From Melitaea cinxia (taxonomy: Eukaryota; Arthropoda; Insecta; Lepidoptera; Nymphalidae), in NCBI RefSeq assembly GCF_905220565.1, contig NC_059406.1, positions 7,450,001 through 7,514,000 on the forward strand: a stretch of DNA of 64,000 bases, in the 5' to 3' direction. The translations under genes and the position numbers were made by a program. Shown here piece by piece: positions 12,461 to 25,100 of this stretch (positions within the stretch are counted from its first letter, which is position 1; every line of letters starts with the position of its first letter). Under the pieces are notes generated by a model. It saw only the letters and a program-made list of their open reading frames with translations, searched no databases and was not told the origin of the DNA.

Positions 12461-13118
12461 GTTTTTATCTTTTCGCATAAATTTTTGTACATGTCAAGTG
12501 CGATATCCGTCATGAAACACGTGAGCATGAATTTCAAGCATCTTATGAATATTAAAGAAATGCTAAGAGCTAACGCTTAAAATAAGTCTATGGTTCAATA
12601 TACACTGTGATGTCAGGATAAACACGACATATAGAATCGACGTTAACTCGAAACCGCACGAGAACCGCAACCTACACCGATGCAATGATTTTTAGGTTTC
12701 AAAATAAACCCGCGATCACAAAACAATAATTTTTGGACATTAATTTATGAAATAAATATACACCTACCAATTTATTAAAAAAAAAATTGACTAATGTGTT
12801 GTTGATAATTTGATTTTCATATATACATGTGATAGGTAACCACAACGTTTGTGAGCGAAATAGTACAATGTAGCCGTGGAATCACTCAAAATCAAAAAAT
12901 TTATATATAAAAAAAATACTTGTTTCAAAACTGTCTTACGAAAAAAGATTTCCAATGTGCTCTTTAGACTAAAATTGTGTTTAGCACCTTTTCAGACAAT
13001 ATATTCTACTATACGGTCAGTCATAATAAAAATATTATCTAATAGTAATTGAAAATATGCTGCACTTCATAATCTGGCTACTCAGTGTGCCTTTTAGACA
13101 ACGATGGAATAATTCCTC

Positions 13119-13472
13119 ATGGAACCTTCACCAACTACCTACAACTGCACGCAATGGTCTGTATTCGACTGCAGCATATTTGCATTGGCCCTGCTAATAT
13201 ATAGCCTATTACGATTGGCCGTAATAGGTTTTATCCGCCTAATGCATAGACCACGAGACCTAACTGCGTTAAAATTAGCGTTAACGGCTGATTTGAAATA
13301 TGCGTTAATTATAGGACTAAATGAACACTGTTTGTATACAGCTACGTTACCGAATCAGTATGAGCTACCGACGAATATTAAATATTTAATAACGATGCAT
13401 ATGAAGCAAACGCATTTACGTATTGGTCACGTTAATGTGAGAGTAAAGTTGTTGCGCATAGTGTCGTGTTAA
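13119..13472 (+). CDS. Orphan ORF, one predicted membrane segment, doubtful
   Basis: An ATG-started frame of 117 codons that I cannot assign to any family. Residues ~20-40 (SIFALALLIYSLLRLAVIGF) form a plausible transmembrane helix, and several Cys lie in the first 20 residues and near the end. No intron, polyadenylation signal or paralogue was seen nearby. At this base composition one stop-free run of this length is expected by chance in a window this size, so it may not be a gene. It could also be an exon of a gene I cannot see or a decayed mobile-element piece. Confidence 0.2.
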   Translation: MEPSPTTYNCTQWSVFDCSIFALALLIYSLLRLAVIGFIRLMHRPRDLTALKLALTADLKYALIIGLNEHCLYTATLPNQYELPTNIKYLITMHMKQTHLRIGHVNVRVKLLRIVSC

Positions 13473-15109
13473 AACACCGATAGAGTAGGATTCCATAATT
13501 TTCTTACTGATTTGATTTTGATTAAAACGCTCTCTGCGAATGCATTCCTCGTAACACCAACAAACCTAAATTTGCGAAGCCATTGCAGTAACGCAAAATA
13601 AAATTAGTAGATATTAAGAATTTATCAATGTTTATTTACGTATTTGTACGTAGTGGTTACGTACTCTTTTATATTAATTATATTATATTGAATAAGATGA
13701 GGAATACACAGCATAGGAATTTTTTTCATATTTTTGAGTAACTATGACTACAGTCTAATAACAAATAAGTCTATTACTTACATTTTACAGAAAAAATAAG
13801 ACTATTTTCAGAAATATTAAATTTCAAAATCGTGATTTATTTCAGTTTTCACCAACAAGGACTCGAAAGTGTAATTCTCGACACGTATATTTTAATCGAG
13901 CCATCATCTTTATACGTTAGACATTTATTATTTATTCAACTCAGGTTGCGAATTGCTCGCAAGTAACGAAAATATTAGAAGGATAGGTAATTTTCAAATC
14001 CTTTGGCAGGTAATATAAAATATTCTTTGATCACTGCTCTGTTAAACTAATAAAGTAATGTAAGTAGACGAAAAAAATTAACAAATGCACTAGTCGTCTC
14101 TACGATTTTCGACGGTTTCCCTCGATTTCTCTGGGATTCCTGGGGACCCTTGGGAGATTATCAATCGTGAATATTATTGAAAGATAATTTCCATACAACA
14201 ACGTCAGGTATTTGAGATACTAGCCTCGAGAACAATGATAATATGGTCTAACATCACGACCAGAAATAACCATTTCCATAAATACAAACATCTGCTATTA
14301 ATTTAACAACCGCACAACTATGCCTTTCAAAACATAATAAGTAGAAATGAACCCGTTGGATTTGTTAAAATTTAAGTATTTTTATCTTATAACGAAAAAT
14401 ATAATAAGATCAAAATCCTATTACTTATTTTATAAATAATAAATGTTTTATAATTTTAGTTAAATGTCACATGAATTATTTACAGTACAGTGAAAAACGC
14501 AAAAATTGAAACCCAACTAAACAAAGTTCTATACACTCCCAAATAATATAAATATAATAAATTTTAGCATCTAAGCTTTTTAGTCCTAATAAAAAAAATT
14601 ACAAAAAAATACAAAAGTAAGTAAGAAACCCAAGTATGAAAATACCAAAACATTTAAAGAAACCCCTCCATCATCGTTAATTTTAAATTAATGTGCACGC
14701 TAGTAAACAATTCATCTTCTATTTTCTTGTTTTGTTGAAAATACACGTCACGTCTGAAAGGAAATTCGTATGTTTTAAAAACACATACGTTCTCTTTTTA
14801 ATACGTAAGTACGTTTTTAGTGTTCCTGTTTCAATAATGTACGACATGTGCATTTAAATTTTTCTAAATTTAACTGATCAAGACTACAATTTAAATTTGT
14901 ACATAGCACACTTTATGAATTAAAATGTTAAAATGCAACACTTTTACAGAAGACATAAAATATTCGCTAAAATAATAACTACTTCGCTTTTTTTAAATTC
15001 AAAATAAATTTAGGCATTTATGACGGTTTTTTTTTCTTAAAATTGCAGTTATTTTTTGTAAATTTTTATATTACTAACTCTGTTTGTCTCAATTCAGAAT
15101 AATTAATTA

Positions 15110-15112
<3 letters not shown>
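13473..15112. other. AT-rich intergenic DNA with a fragment of the ~600 bp repeat
   Basis: Around 14100-14150 a piece reading CGATTTTCGACGG then TTTCCCTCGATTTCTCTGGG matches the minus-oriented interior of the ~600 bp family (compare 41985-42020). Nothing else recognised. Confidence 0.45.

Positions 15113-15182
<70 letters not shown>
15113..15182. repeat. (TA)n microsatellite, left flank of a Helitron
   Basis: About 35 TA repeats directly abut the Helitron 3' end. More TA repeats resume at 17982 on the other side, so the element sits inside one TA tract. Confidence 0.85.
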
Positions 15183-15183
<1 letters not shown>

Positions 15184-17981
15184 TAGCGGCCCGGTACGTG
15201 CTTCGCTACGTATAAAGTGAAATAATAATAATAAAAAATTTACATCAAATTCATTTATTAATAATACAAAAAAAATATTTTATTAATTGCTAGCTATTTT
15301 AGAACTTAATCCAAAACATTTAGATAAACAATATTTTCTGTTTTTCCATTTTGAGTATGAATAAACAAACGGCTCTGGAACAGGCTACATAAAGTTGACC
15401 ATGTGAAAAACATGATTCCTCCAAATTCAATTATAACGTTATCGATTTGATCAGTAAATCAATATATGTGCGTGCGGCAATCCCCTTTTTTGCCATTCGA
15501 TGGAGTACATATGGCAACGAACCTCTCCAAATACAATATTTATAAAATTAAAATCCATAAGTGCTATCAATTTTTGCCGAAAAACACGTGCTGTACAGTC
15601 ATGACGATCAGTTGTTGACTGTCCTTCAAATAAATTATTTTTGATGTCATCCCACTGCGGATTACATGTAAATGTAATGAACAGATCTGGTCGACCGTAT
15701 TTTCGTACATAAGACATTGCGTCTTGTACATATTCGTTCATATGCCGTGGGCTACCAATATACGAAGATGGTAATATAGTTAAACGTCCAATGTCATTAA
15801 CATTAGCATCATTCGCTATCGCATCATTCTTCGGATCTTAATTTTGCTTGGTTGAAACGAATAAAATTAAGACGTTCAGTTTCTATTTTGGCATACATAT
15901 TAATGATGTACTGATGATATATCTTACCACATCTCAAGATAATTGTGTGCTTGTGGATGAACAATCGATACGAATAAAAATTTGTGGCACTAACTTTTTT
16001 CTGTACATATAGACCTGAAAATAAGTGCAAAATGTGACTTTAGAAAATTATATAAATGAAATGTTAACACACTGAAAGTAGTTCAATTATTTTTACCTGT
16101 TCGTCGACCAATCATTGCTATATTGATATGGTAGCCATCGTCACCTTTCCAATGCAATATTGGGTATTGTAATGCATCGTAACTACGATGAATTTCCGAA
16201 ACACTTTGCAAATGCTCATTTCTGCGATGAAGTACAATATCACGGGATTAAAAGTGATCACCAATAATTACAATTGTAACCTTGTCAATTGTCGGTGCAT
16301 TGAATCGCCTTGCATGCTCTCCAAAAGGTGTTCTATCAGCCCTTATTACGATTTTGTGATAATCAGATGGCATAAGATCGAGAGCAATTTTGAATAATTG
16401 AACTAATGCGTTTTGCTGATGGAAAAACCTTTGTAGCTCACGAATAATTTCTCGTCTTGTATTCAAAACAATTGCACAACGTTGATCTAATTCACGATTT
16501 TCATCACCAATAAAATAAATTTGCAAAAATTGATGATCAGCGTCGGAGTATAGCAATAACGAACCAGCTTGATGATAAATCTGGCCCTGAATCTGTAACA
16601 TTTTTTAAATTAGTTTAATTTTTAAAACTATCGAATACTTTATGATTCAAATTGATATAAACATAGGACATTCCTATTGAAGTATTTACCTTAAACGTCG
16701 GCATAAAGTTATCTCTAATAATTTTTGTAGCACCAAAAGAGGTCATTTGAAATGCCGAATTTGTTTGAATTGTTGAATATGACTCAAAAAGTGCTTTGAC
16801 GTTTGAGATGTCCCAAAAATTAATGAATACAATGGTTGGGGTGGAGTTTCTAATGCTGGCAATCTCACTTTTCCATTAGCACAACACATGCCGGGCGTTT
16901 CACCTTGAAAGTTAGCCGCATCACAATGAGGACATATTGCGTCTATCATTCCAGTGTATCCGTACATACTAAAATCAATCTGACTGTTGTAATTAAAAGT
17001 AGCACGCATTATTTCCGCCAAAACAGCACGACGTATTCGTGATCGCCGTACAAGATTCAGTACAGATACAGGGTCAACAGATCTATTTCGTGCATTGCGT
17101 TCACGCTGCGATGCATTAGCTTGTGCGCGTTCATCTGCAGTCTGTGATCGTCTTAGTAATGCCACATCATTTGCATTACGCGTTCGCCGACCTGTGTTTG
17201 CTCGTCTGGCCCGTGGCATTTTTCCTTCATATAAAAAAGAATAAATCAAATAATAAATTTACACTTGAGCGTATATTTTTGTATGGAAATATATATGACT
17301 GCATACATCAATGTATATAAAAATGTCATTAAATAATTCATTTTTAAATCGACGTGATTCCATCGATTACAAATGAATAAAACACCTGTATGCGCATAAT
17401 ATGTTTTTTCAAGTAAAGAAACACACGTGCATACGTGTAATTCACTTCAACAGCTCTAAACTTACCGTTGTTTGAAAATTTAATTCAAATAAAACCCGTA
17501 AACGATATGAAACAACGACGACTCGCTAAAAAACTGAGAAAAGTACACGCACATAGTACATTTGAACAATTCAAGACTCATCGTTTGTATGAATGCACTC
17601 AACAATATGTTTAAAAATATAAACACAAAGCAATAATTATCTATTTGCTTTAATTTTGCGAAGCACGTCCAAAATTAAATGACCTCATTAATCACATAAC
17701 AAAATGCTTATACTGTCAACATTGAAAAAAGTTTAAATTTGACAGCACAATCCCCATCTTAAAAAAAGTTTCAATTTGACACAAAAATCTCCATTAACAA
17801 AAGGATGATGTTACAAAAAATGTGATAAATAAAGAACCGCTCGACGGATTTTGTGCAAACTTCACACATACCATCTTCTAAATAGTCCGAACAAAGACTA
17901 AAAATTTAGTTTGGATAGGTCAGCCCGTTCTTGAGTTATAAAATTATGACGAAAAATGGCATTGATTTTTATATATATAGA
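15183..17981 (-). mobile_element. Helitron, formerly autonomous, internally deleted
   Basis: On the minus strand the element starts TCTATATATATAAAAATCAA at 17981 and ends at CTAG (15186-15183) preceded by a GC-rich tail (CGTAGCGAAGCACG). A TC start, a CTAG end and insertion between A and T are the defining Helitron ends. It encodes the Rep/helicase remains listed separately. At 2.8 kb it is about half the usual length, because of an internal deletion. Confidence 0.85.
15320..17249 (-). pseudogene. Helitron Rep/helicase polyprotein, deleted and frameshifted
   Basis: Rolling-circle replicase-helicase remains, read right to left. The N-terminal block 17249-16743 starts MPRARRANTGRR and includes ICPHCDAANF. 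A GT-AG intron of about 110 bp follows (near 16690 to 16580). The next block is 16579-16248 (IQGQIYHQAGSLL, then DYHKIVIRADRTP). Continuations lie in shifted frames (IVLHRRNEHLQSVSE, NAQ-like LHWKGDDGYH), then a second GT-AG intron ending near 16020. KKVSATNFYSYRL and FIRFNQAKLRSEE come next, then 15741-15451 with RPDLFITFTCNPQWDDIK and QKRGLPHAHILIY, the HUH-type His-x-His motif. Directly after this comes LEESCFSHGQLYVACSR (15373-15402 core), which belongs to the C-terminal helicase motif VI. The replicase tyrosine motif and nearly all of the PIF1-like helicase are deleted. Confidence 0.85.
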
Positions 17982-18169
17982 TATATATATATAAATTCAT
18001 AATATATATATCGTCTCAACATAAATTTAAAGTTTTTATTTAAAAAAAAATAGATAAAGCTTATTACTCGGTGCAGGATTACATAGTTGATAAAGATGTA
18101 GTGACGCTGTATTTTATGAAACATGTTACTAATTTTGTACTAAAACACAGTTTATATATTATTTTTCAA

Positions 18170-18348
18170 AAGAGTGACTGCGGAGTTTCTTACCTATTCT
18201 TCTCTTCAGAATCTACATTCCGAATCGGTGGTAGATTTACTTCTACAAATATAATAATTGATTTTTAAAGTTTTAATTTGTAAAATGACGATTCGAAAGT
18301 GCTCTTGGAGCCTATTTGAATAAAGCTGTTTTTGATTTTGATTTTGAA
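18170..18348 (+). mobile_element. LINE 3' tail
   Basis: Reads ATTCCGAATCGGTGGTAGAT, then AAAATGACGATTCGAAAGTG and a TTTGATTTTGATTTTG tail after AATAAAGC. This is a frequent 3' end of lepidopteran LINE copies with a short repeated tail. Confidence 0.55.
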
Positions 18349-19248
18349 TACGTTTCCTTATAAAAATGCAGTATAATTGAAGAGTTTTAGTAATGAATAG
18401 ATTGAAGTGCAATACATATAAAATTTGTCTAAATTAAGATGCAGGAAACAAAAAATCTAAAGCAGTCGTAGCAGTTTATTAAATTACAGAGGAATATATG
18501 CTTTATAAGCTTGCAGCGATTAATTGCTTAAGTCCTTTTAAAATTTAAAAACTTTACGATTTAAAAGTTTAATTAATTTAATCTTGGAAGTTTAATTTCC
18601 GTCTGGTCGTCAAGTTCTGTGGAATATTAATACAAAATACAATACAGGCCATAATACTTTGCTAATTATACTCGCGTGATTGTCAGATTTGCTTTTTCCC
18701 TATCTCCATACATCCCTCCTTAAAATTATTAAGGTAAGACATGAGACAAATTGTCGAGACTCAACCGGAACCGAATAACAAATGTGACCGTGACAGATTC
18801 ACGGTAAAAAACAGATGTAACTTCCGATAATAAATAGATTTTTCTAAGCATTACTGACATGGCTAATCATTAAGTAAAATTACATTCTTTCAATGTCAAA
18901 CTTAATTAAATGTATTGGAACCAAAAACATTGATATAAAATCACGGAACAATTGTTTCAATTTAAATCTAAAGCTTTGTTTTATTAATGTCTTAAGGCAA
19001 ATATTGTTGCTCATACTAAGAAAGATATTCGCTTATTTGCGATTAAGCAGAATTATTTATTTATTTATTTATTTATTTGTATAAAAATCCACAGCTACAT
19101 TTTATGTTTTTTAAACCAATACAGAACCTCCAAACAAAAGCCGATTTCGGATTTTACGTTATTTAATAACAGTGTTAAGGTAGACAAAGTTGAGTTGAGG
19201 TAGTAAAACACAGTTACAATAAAAATGAGAAATATATAAAATGTAAAT
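18349..19248. other. AT-rich intergenic DNA, nothing recognised
   Basis: Contains an (TTTA)n tract near 19055-19080. No gene or known repeat seen. Confidence 0.45.
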
Positions 19249-19538
19249 AACTGAGGTAGGGCACAGCAGGAATTTCCTGCTCAAAATATGGAGCAGCCCG
19301 ACTGGGGTAGTACCTCGACCTTACAGAAGATCACAGCAAAATAATACTGTTTTCAAGCAGTATTGTGTTCCTGTTGGTGAGTAAGGTGACCAGAGCTCCT
19401 GGGGGGATTGGGGATTGGTTCGGCAACGCGCTTGCGATGCTTCTGGTGTTGCAGGTGTCTATAAGCTACGGTAATCGCTTACCATCAGGTGAGCCGTACG
19501 CTTGTTTGCCGACCTAGTGACATTAAAAAAAAAAAAAT
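19249..19538 (+). mobile_element. Retroposon 3' end, family 3, with poly(A)
   Basis: Starts near GGGCACAGCAGGAATTTCC, passes CGACTGGGGTAGTACCTCGA and CTTACCATCAGGTGAGCCGT, and ends GTTTGCCGACCTAGTGACAT plus A(13). The oligo(A) end marks a target-primed retroposon. Related copies: 24241-24405 and 58918-59172 (both reversed), with decayed ones near 25100-25310 and 57990-58190. Confidence 0.7.
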
Positions 19539-20311
19539 GTAAAATATCCATGGTCAATAATGTGTGAATGTGTATGTGTAATTTTGTGATAATAAGATTA
19601 AGACCTAAACTTTTTTTGTATGGTAGAAAGCCCTTGCCATCTATTGAGTCGGTAATATATTTTAATGACAATTTTGTCTTGAAACCAGCATTATTCGGAT
19701 GGTTTTCATATAATTAAGGTAGCATTATATGTATAAAGAAAAACTCAAAGTTTACTTAGGACCCAACGGACCCGAGTGTTTTGCTTAAAAAATTACCAAA
19801 GTGAGTGCGAACAACGCAGTTTCATTCATACTGCTAATACCTAATGTGTATATTTATAGTTAAATTGTATATTTATTTTTATTTTCTATTTATTTCTTAT
19901 TTAATTTATGTATTTAATTGACTTTACACGCATCTTTTCACACGCAAAATTCATATTATTTTCCTATACATATTATTATTTCCTATATATATTTATTGTT
20001 ATTAATTTTAACGATAGCTATATTTTGTTATTTATAGTTTTCACGAAAAAACTTTCAAGTTTATTTTTTGTAATTTATTCGATTTACTTAAAGGTCGTTT
20101 ATGTAATAAAAGATGCCAAATACCTAGCAAAAGAAAAATATTGTTTCATCATTTGAAATTTAATAATTATACGTTTTATGTATGTACTCTGATTCTATAG
20201 AATTTCAGGAGTTTGTCTTCTTTAATAATAGATATTAAGGCCCAACTTATCTATGCTCTTCATACTTTTAACCCACCAGTGGCTTTGAGTTTGATAAGAC
20301 TGAAAAAGCTT
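19539..20311. other. AT-rich intergenic DNA, nothing recognised
   Basis: A T-rich frame at 19908-20156 is low-complexity and shows no family motif. Confidence 0.45.
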
Positions 20312-20644
20312 CAACCTTGTAATATCTCACTGCTGGGCATAGCCCACTTTCCCCATGTAAAAGAAGGATCAGAGCTTAATCCACCACGTTGCTCCAATGC
20401 GAGTTGGCGGATATATTCCCTACTATGAGTAACTATCGCTATCAGGTATACATGTTAACAACCGGGGCCGACAGCTTAACGTACTCTCCGAGGCACGGTG
20501 GGGAGATTCGCAAAAACTGACAACCACCCAAACCACGGCAAAATCTGTATGGCCGATACAAAAGTTTATCATGTGCGGGGATCGAACCCGCAACCGCCTG
20601 CGCAACAGCCACAAACCAGTGCTGTGAACATTGCGCCAACGCGC
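20312..20644 (-). mobile_element. tRNA-derived SINE (family 1), full copy
   Basis: Same layout as 2164-2497, with the A/B-box head on the right (TTGGCGCAATG, GGTTCGATCCC) and the body running left to ATATTACAAGG. It has diverged at scattered positions from the other copies. Confidence 0.8.
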
Positions 20645-22299
20645 TAAGTCATAAGAATGGTATAAGACAATATCGGTGTAAATTACATTAACTGACTAAA
20701 TAGAATAAGTATCCCTCTAAATGCTGTCCATCTTTCAGAACTCGTCTAATGATCGTAGAATTGTCTAGTTAAGATCTCGCCGTAGTTTATTCTACTACTT
20801 CAAATATATGTAACAAAAGACGTCGGCTAATATTGTAACATTTCTAGCATTCTCACTTTGCACGTGATAAATATGTTCCAATATTTCTTCCGAGTAACTT
20901 ATTAGCTCGACAAAACAAAAAATAATCCATAATTATCATTCTATGAATATTGTAATGAATATTGGTTTAATAAAATACATAAAAGAGTTTATATACCTAT
21001 TTGCTTGTTTGTTTGTACTCACATTACCTGAAACATATAACGTAAATATTCTTACGTCATGTATCTGTTTGATTAAGAAAAGAGAGCTAAAAGTATATCT
21101 ATTATCAAAAATAAAAACCTGAATCACCGTTTGGTCAGATACAACTCTAACAAATACTCTCACTCGACGACCCCCTGTAGCAACACTTAGTGTATCGGAC
21201 CGAAAAAAACACACACATATACACACACACAATATAAATGCCTAGTGTTTAACGTACATCTCTATAATACTCATTAAAAGTCTCTGTAATCCAGAATAAC
21301 AAGGGTTTTCCATTGAGAATATAGCTGACGTTATTCGTGCCATTTAAAGAAATAACAGGTATACACAGAGACACACATAAGCTATCTAAATTATACAAGT
21401 ACTTTCGAGTAATTAATAAAAACATTACATTGAAACAATTCATTTATTCTACACGTTTTTTACGGTTTTAGTTTTTTATTTGTCAAACAATAGAGACATA
21501 AAAAAATTTAAAGTTCTTTTTCTTCTGTCGCTCTGAGCCGAATAAATTGCCACGGGCGTGTAGACCCTTGATACAAAGTGAAGGGTCAGTATAATTTATT
21601 CTAGTTACGTTACTTTTTAAGATACCTTCCTTTCTTAGTGATAAATGTACAAGTTTCTTATTACTCAGTTTCAGAATACACTTTATGTACTCTATTTGTT
21701 CACTTAAACTACTAACTGATGACAATGAATAGCGGGATAACCAGATGAGCACATAATTATGCTATTTTTCATCACGAAATTTAGCGACAAAACTTAGACT
21801 AATTTACATAATATTGTTAATATACACCAATTTTTCTCGCTAAGCGCTGTTGTGATAGGCTGTGTTGACATAATCAGAAGCAAACCACATAAAAGCTGAC
21901 CGTCTAAAACACGAAAGTATTGGCATGATAATGTTGACGAACCTTATTTTTAATTTCTTCTATTTTCCTACACCACACGATACAAGATCTGTTACATTAA
22001 AATGACTTGTAATTGCAATACTAGAAAAAAATTGAATGGAAAAGATTCTATTAAATAACTAGAAAGATAGAAAATATTAATTTTCATAAACTCAATACAG
22101 ATTCCTTTGTTACGACCTATACATTACTACCAATGAAGGTCAAACTCCTCATAGTAAGTAAAGACCTGTCACTGATTTCACCGGCGTTTTGTAGACCTCA
22201 ATCAATGTTATTTAAACACACTGTATGTTATTAAACCATTGATTTATTAATAAATACAGACGTTTCTTTTTAGAAGTACGTAACTATGATCACATTTCC
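20645..22299. other. AT-rich intergenic DNA, nothing recognised
   Basis: A short CA-rich tract lies near 21210-21232. No coding region or known element recognised. Confidence 0.45.
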
Positions 22300-22745
22300 C
22301 ATTAAATAAAATAAAAAATGACAATAAAAAATAAAAAGTCTTTATTTGACCATGCTACAGTACATGAGAAACTATTAATAATATATTAGTAAAAAGTTTT
22401 ACTAGTTGCTTATATTTACTTTTACTTACACTAAATTTCTAAGGTTAACTAAAGTCCCCAGGTTGGTTAAAGGCCTCCTCCAATGATGTCCACTTCTTTC
22501 TGTCCTGTGCTATTAGCCACCACTTTGGGCCAGCAACTTTTTTTTATTTCATCATCCCATCGGGTAGAGGGTCTTCCTCTCTTTTTTTTCGTTGTAGTCC
22601 TCTCCATATGGTGGTATTGTATCCTATATTGGTCCTATATCCTATATTGGTATTGGTCCATCTTTTATCTCTCGGCCGCGCTATGTGGCCGGCCCATTTC
22701 CACTTTAACCTTTGTGCGTAGTTCAAGGCATTAGTGGCTTTAGTT
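22300..22745 (-). pseudogene. RTE-type LINE C-terminus and 3' end
   Basis: The minus-strand frame reads ALNYAQRLKWKWAGHIARP then RDKRWT, and later AQDRKKWTSLEEAFNQPGDF, ending TAA at 22447-22445. The KWAGHIAR...RW...LEEA arrangement is the C-terminal signature of RTE-clade LINEs. An expanded TATTGGTCCTATAT-like stretch in the middle and an internal stop show decay. The 3' UTR carries AATAAAGAC before an AT-rich tail. Confidence 0.8.
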
Positions 22746-23065
22746 ATTTCACTTATCTTGATATGTCTAATCTTATCTATTCTTTTTATACATTACATTT
22801 CCCATTACAGATAATTAATTAATCATATGACTGACATATGACTATGATCCGTGAACGTAGAATCTTAAGAATTATTACTACCGAACCTTCTAACCTTCTT
22901 ACCTAACTTACCATTGCTCTTCTCATCTATATCAAAAGATAAGATCACTTCGCTCTATATATAACTTACTTTTATTCACATACACAATAATAATTATTAT
23001 TGTATATTATTTTCAATTAATATTTATATATTTATTGCATATGTATTCTATTATTATGTATTTGC

Positions 23066-23243
23066 ACGTTAAGTCGTCGGTCCCGTTGTTATCATCTACA
23101 CCTGATAGCGATCGTTACTCATAGTAGGAAGTATATCCGCCAACCCGCATTGGAGCAGCGTGGTAGATTAAGCTCTGATCCTTCTCCTACGTGGGAAAAA
23201 GGCCTATCCAGACCCATTCCAGCAGTGGGATATTACAGGCTGA
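23066..23243 (+). mobile_element. SINE (family 1) body, head missing
   Basis: Matches the body of the 2164-2497 copy from GTTAAGTCGTCGGTCCCG to GGGATATTACAGGCTGAAGC. The tRNA-like head is absent, as expected of a 5'-truncated retroposon. Confidence 0.75.
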
Positions 23244-23424
23244 AGCGTAGCGCGTAGCGTATTATGTATTTGTCTTTGTCTTTTAAGTTAAATTTTACTC
23301 AATTTCCTCTTTTGTACTCATATTTGTTCTTTATTGTACGTCGTAAGGTTGGCTGGTAAAGAATGCTTTTAGCGTTGAAGCCCCATTTTGTGTTATAAAA
23401 TTGTGTGTATGTATTGTGTGTGAT

Positions 23425-23687
23425 GTATACACAGTACAGGTAGGTTATACCAAAATAACATCTTTTACAATTATTGTCTGTCTGTCCGTTTGTCTATCTG
23501 TTTGTTCCGGCTAATCTCTGAAAGGGCTGGACCGATTTTGACGAGACTTTCACTGGCAGATAGCTGATGTAGTAAGGAGTAATTTTGGCTACTTTTACCT
23601 TAGAAATTTATTTATTTTATAACTCTGCGAAGTGAACAATAACTTTTTGTTTAAATTCCACGCGGACGAAGGCGCAGGCACAACTAG
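23425..23687 (+). mobile_element. Helitron (family H-a), 5' truncated or diverged
   Basis: Contains the (GTCT)n tract, TTGTTCCGGCTAATCTCTGA, GGGCTGGACCGATTTTGACG and CACTGGCAGATAGCTGATGT. It ends CGCGGACGAAGGCGCAGGCA then CAACTAG at 23681-23687 followed by T, the hairpin-CTAG end of a Helitron. The TCTATACAAATAAA start is not seen. Confidence 0.75.
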
Positions 23688-24240
23688 TATGTAATAAAAT
23701 ACTAAAATAAATAAAACAAATAAATCATATCGAAATGTGACATTTTATTTTTATTAAAATTTTGTTCGTTTTACTTCACATAAATATGCCAAAGAGGATT
23801 AATGCTTCTGTAAAATACAAAATACCGGTATTTACGATTCACATTGTCAATATTGTTAAAAGATCGCTAAATTTTAAATTTTACAAGAATATGGAATCAG
23901 ATTTATTTGTAACCCAAAAATTCTTTTTTATTTAAACAAATATTATATCCGGACCATTTTGTCAATGATGTCTACACATAGATAATATTAACTTATAAAT
24001 GTCTATAAAATTGATAAGGCACTACTTAAAATCATTTTTCACAAGATAGATGAACCTTTCACTTAATAACCTTGAATGTCCAGTTAATGCAGAGAAAAAA
24101 AATATATAAGTAATTTATATTATTTAAAAATTTAACTTTTTACCGACTGTAAAATAGCCTAACAGTTAACATGTCTATGTGACGTATGGTTGTACTGGGT
24201 TCAATCTAACATAATAATCTGTGACTATACTACATAACTG
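23688..24240. other. AT-rich intergenic DNA, nothing recognised
   Basis: No gene or known repeat seen. Confidence 0.45.
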
Positions 24241-24405
24241 TCACTAAAAAGGAGCTTTGCTCACCTTACTCACAGGTACTATTGTGTACCTACTTCAAAG
24301 CAGTACTATTTAGCTGTGAATCTGTTGTAAAGGTCCGAGGTACTTTCTCAGTCGGGTAGATTATTATTATTTTAAGCAGGATATTTCCTGCTGTGCAATG
24401 CCTCA
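24241..24405 (-). mobile_element. Retroposon family 3 fragment
   Basis: The reverse orientation of the 19249-19538 family: shares TCACCTTACTCAC, CAAAGCAGTACTATTTAGCT and TTTAAGCAGGATATTTCCTG in order. Diverged and missing the distal part. Confidence 0.6.
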
Positions 24406-24954
24406 CTTAAATGTACATTATATATTACCTATGTACTTATAATTTATCCTTTTTAACAAATTTACGAATAAACATTTTTCCGATTTGTATAGAAACATTT
24501 ACTTCTGGTTTCTTTTTGAAGAAAGGGAACCTTGTAGAACAAACTCGTACTAATTTAACGAACTATTGCCTCAAAGCGACCTCATTCGTTTAGGAGTCCC
24601 GTCAATACCTGAAATTCGTGACAGGAATTTCGTTTTCTTTTTGGACGTGTTTATTGAGACCCCAAATAAACAAACATCGTGTATTCATACGATGACTTAA
24701 AGATTCAAGAGCACCGTCGACAAGGCAATATTAAAAATACATTAAAAGCCTGCATGGATGATCCGCTAATTACGTTTCTGACACGTAAAGATTTTTGCGA
24801 AGGTTAAAAATGACTTATACACTTTAGACAAAAAACAAAATTAAACATCTACACTAAAGGCTCAATTGAATCCTGTAAATCTGAATGTCGCCTTTGGATT
24901 TATCAAAATCAACAAAACGCAACAGCTGCTTCAACAAGTCGACCACGTGACGCG

Positions 24955-25100
24955 TTATATTTATTTATTTTTCTCAATATTGTACACAGCGAAAATCGAA
25001 ACAATAACATATTACAAATATAGAACAGTGTACAAAGGCGGTCTTATCGCTAGAAGAGCGATCTCTTCCAGACAACCTTTGGGCATAAAGGACCCGGCAT
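24955..25100 (-). mobile_element. LINE 3' UTR fragment
   Basis: Carries GTACAAAGGCGGTCTTATCG and CTAGAAGAGCGATCTCTTCC, matching the copy at 5200-5345 and extending it by CAGACAACCTTTGGGCAT. Downstream to about 25310 is decayed family 3 sequence. Confidence 0.55.
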
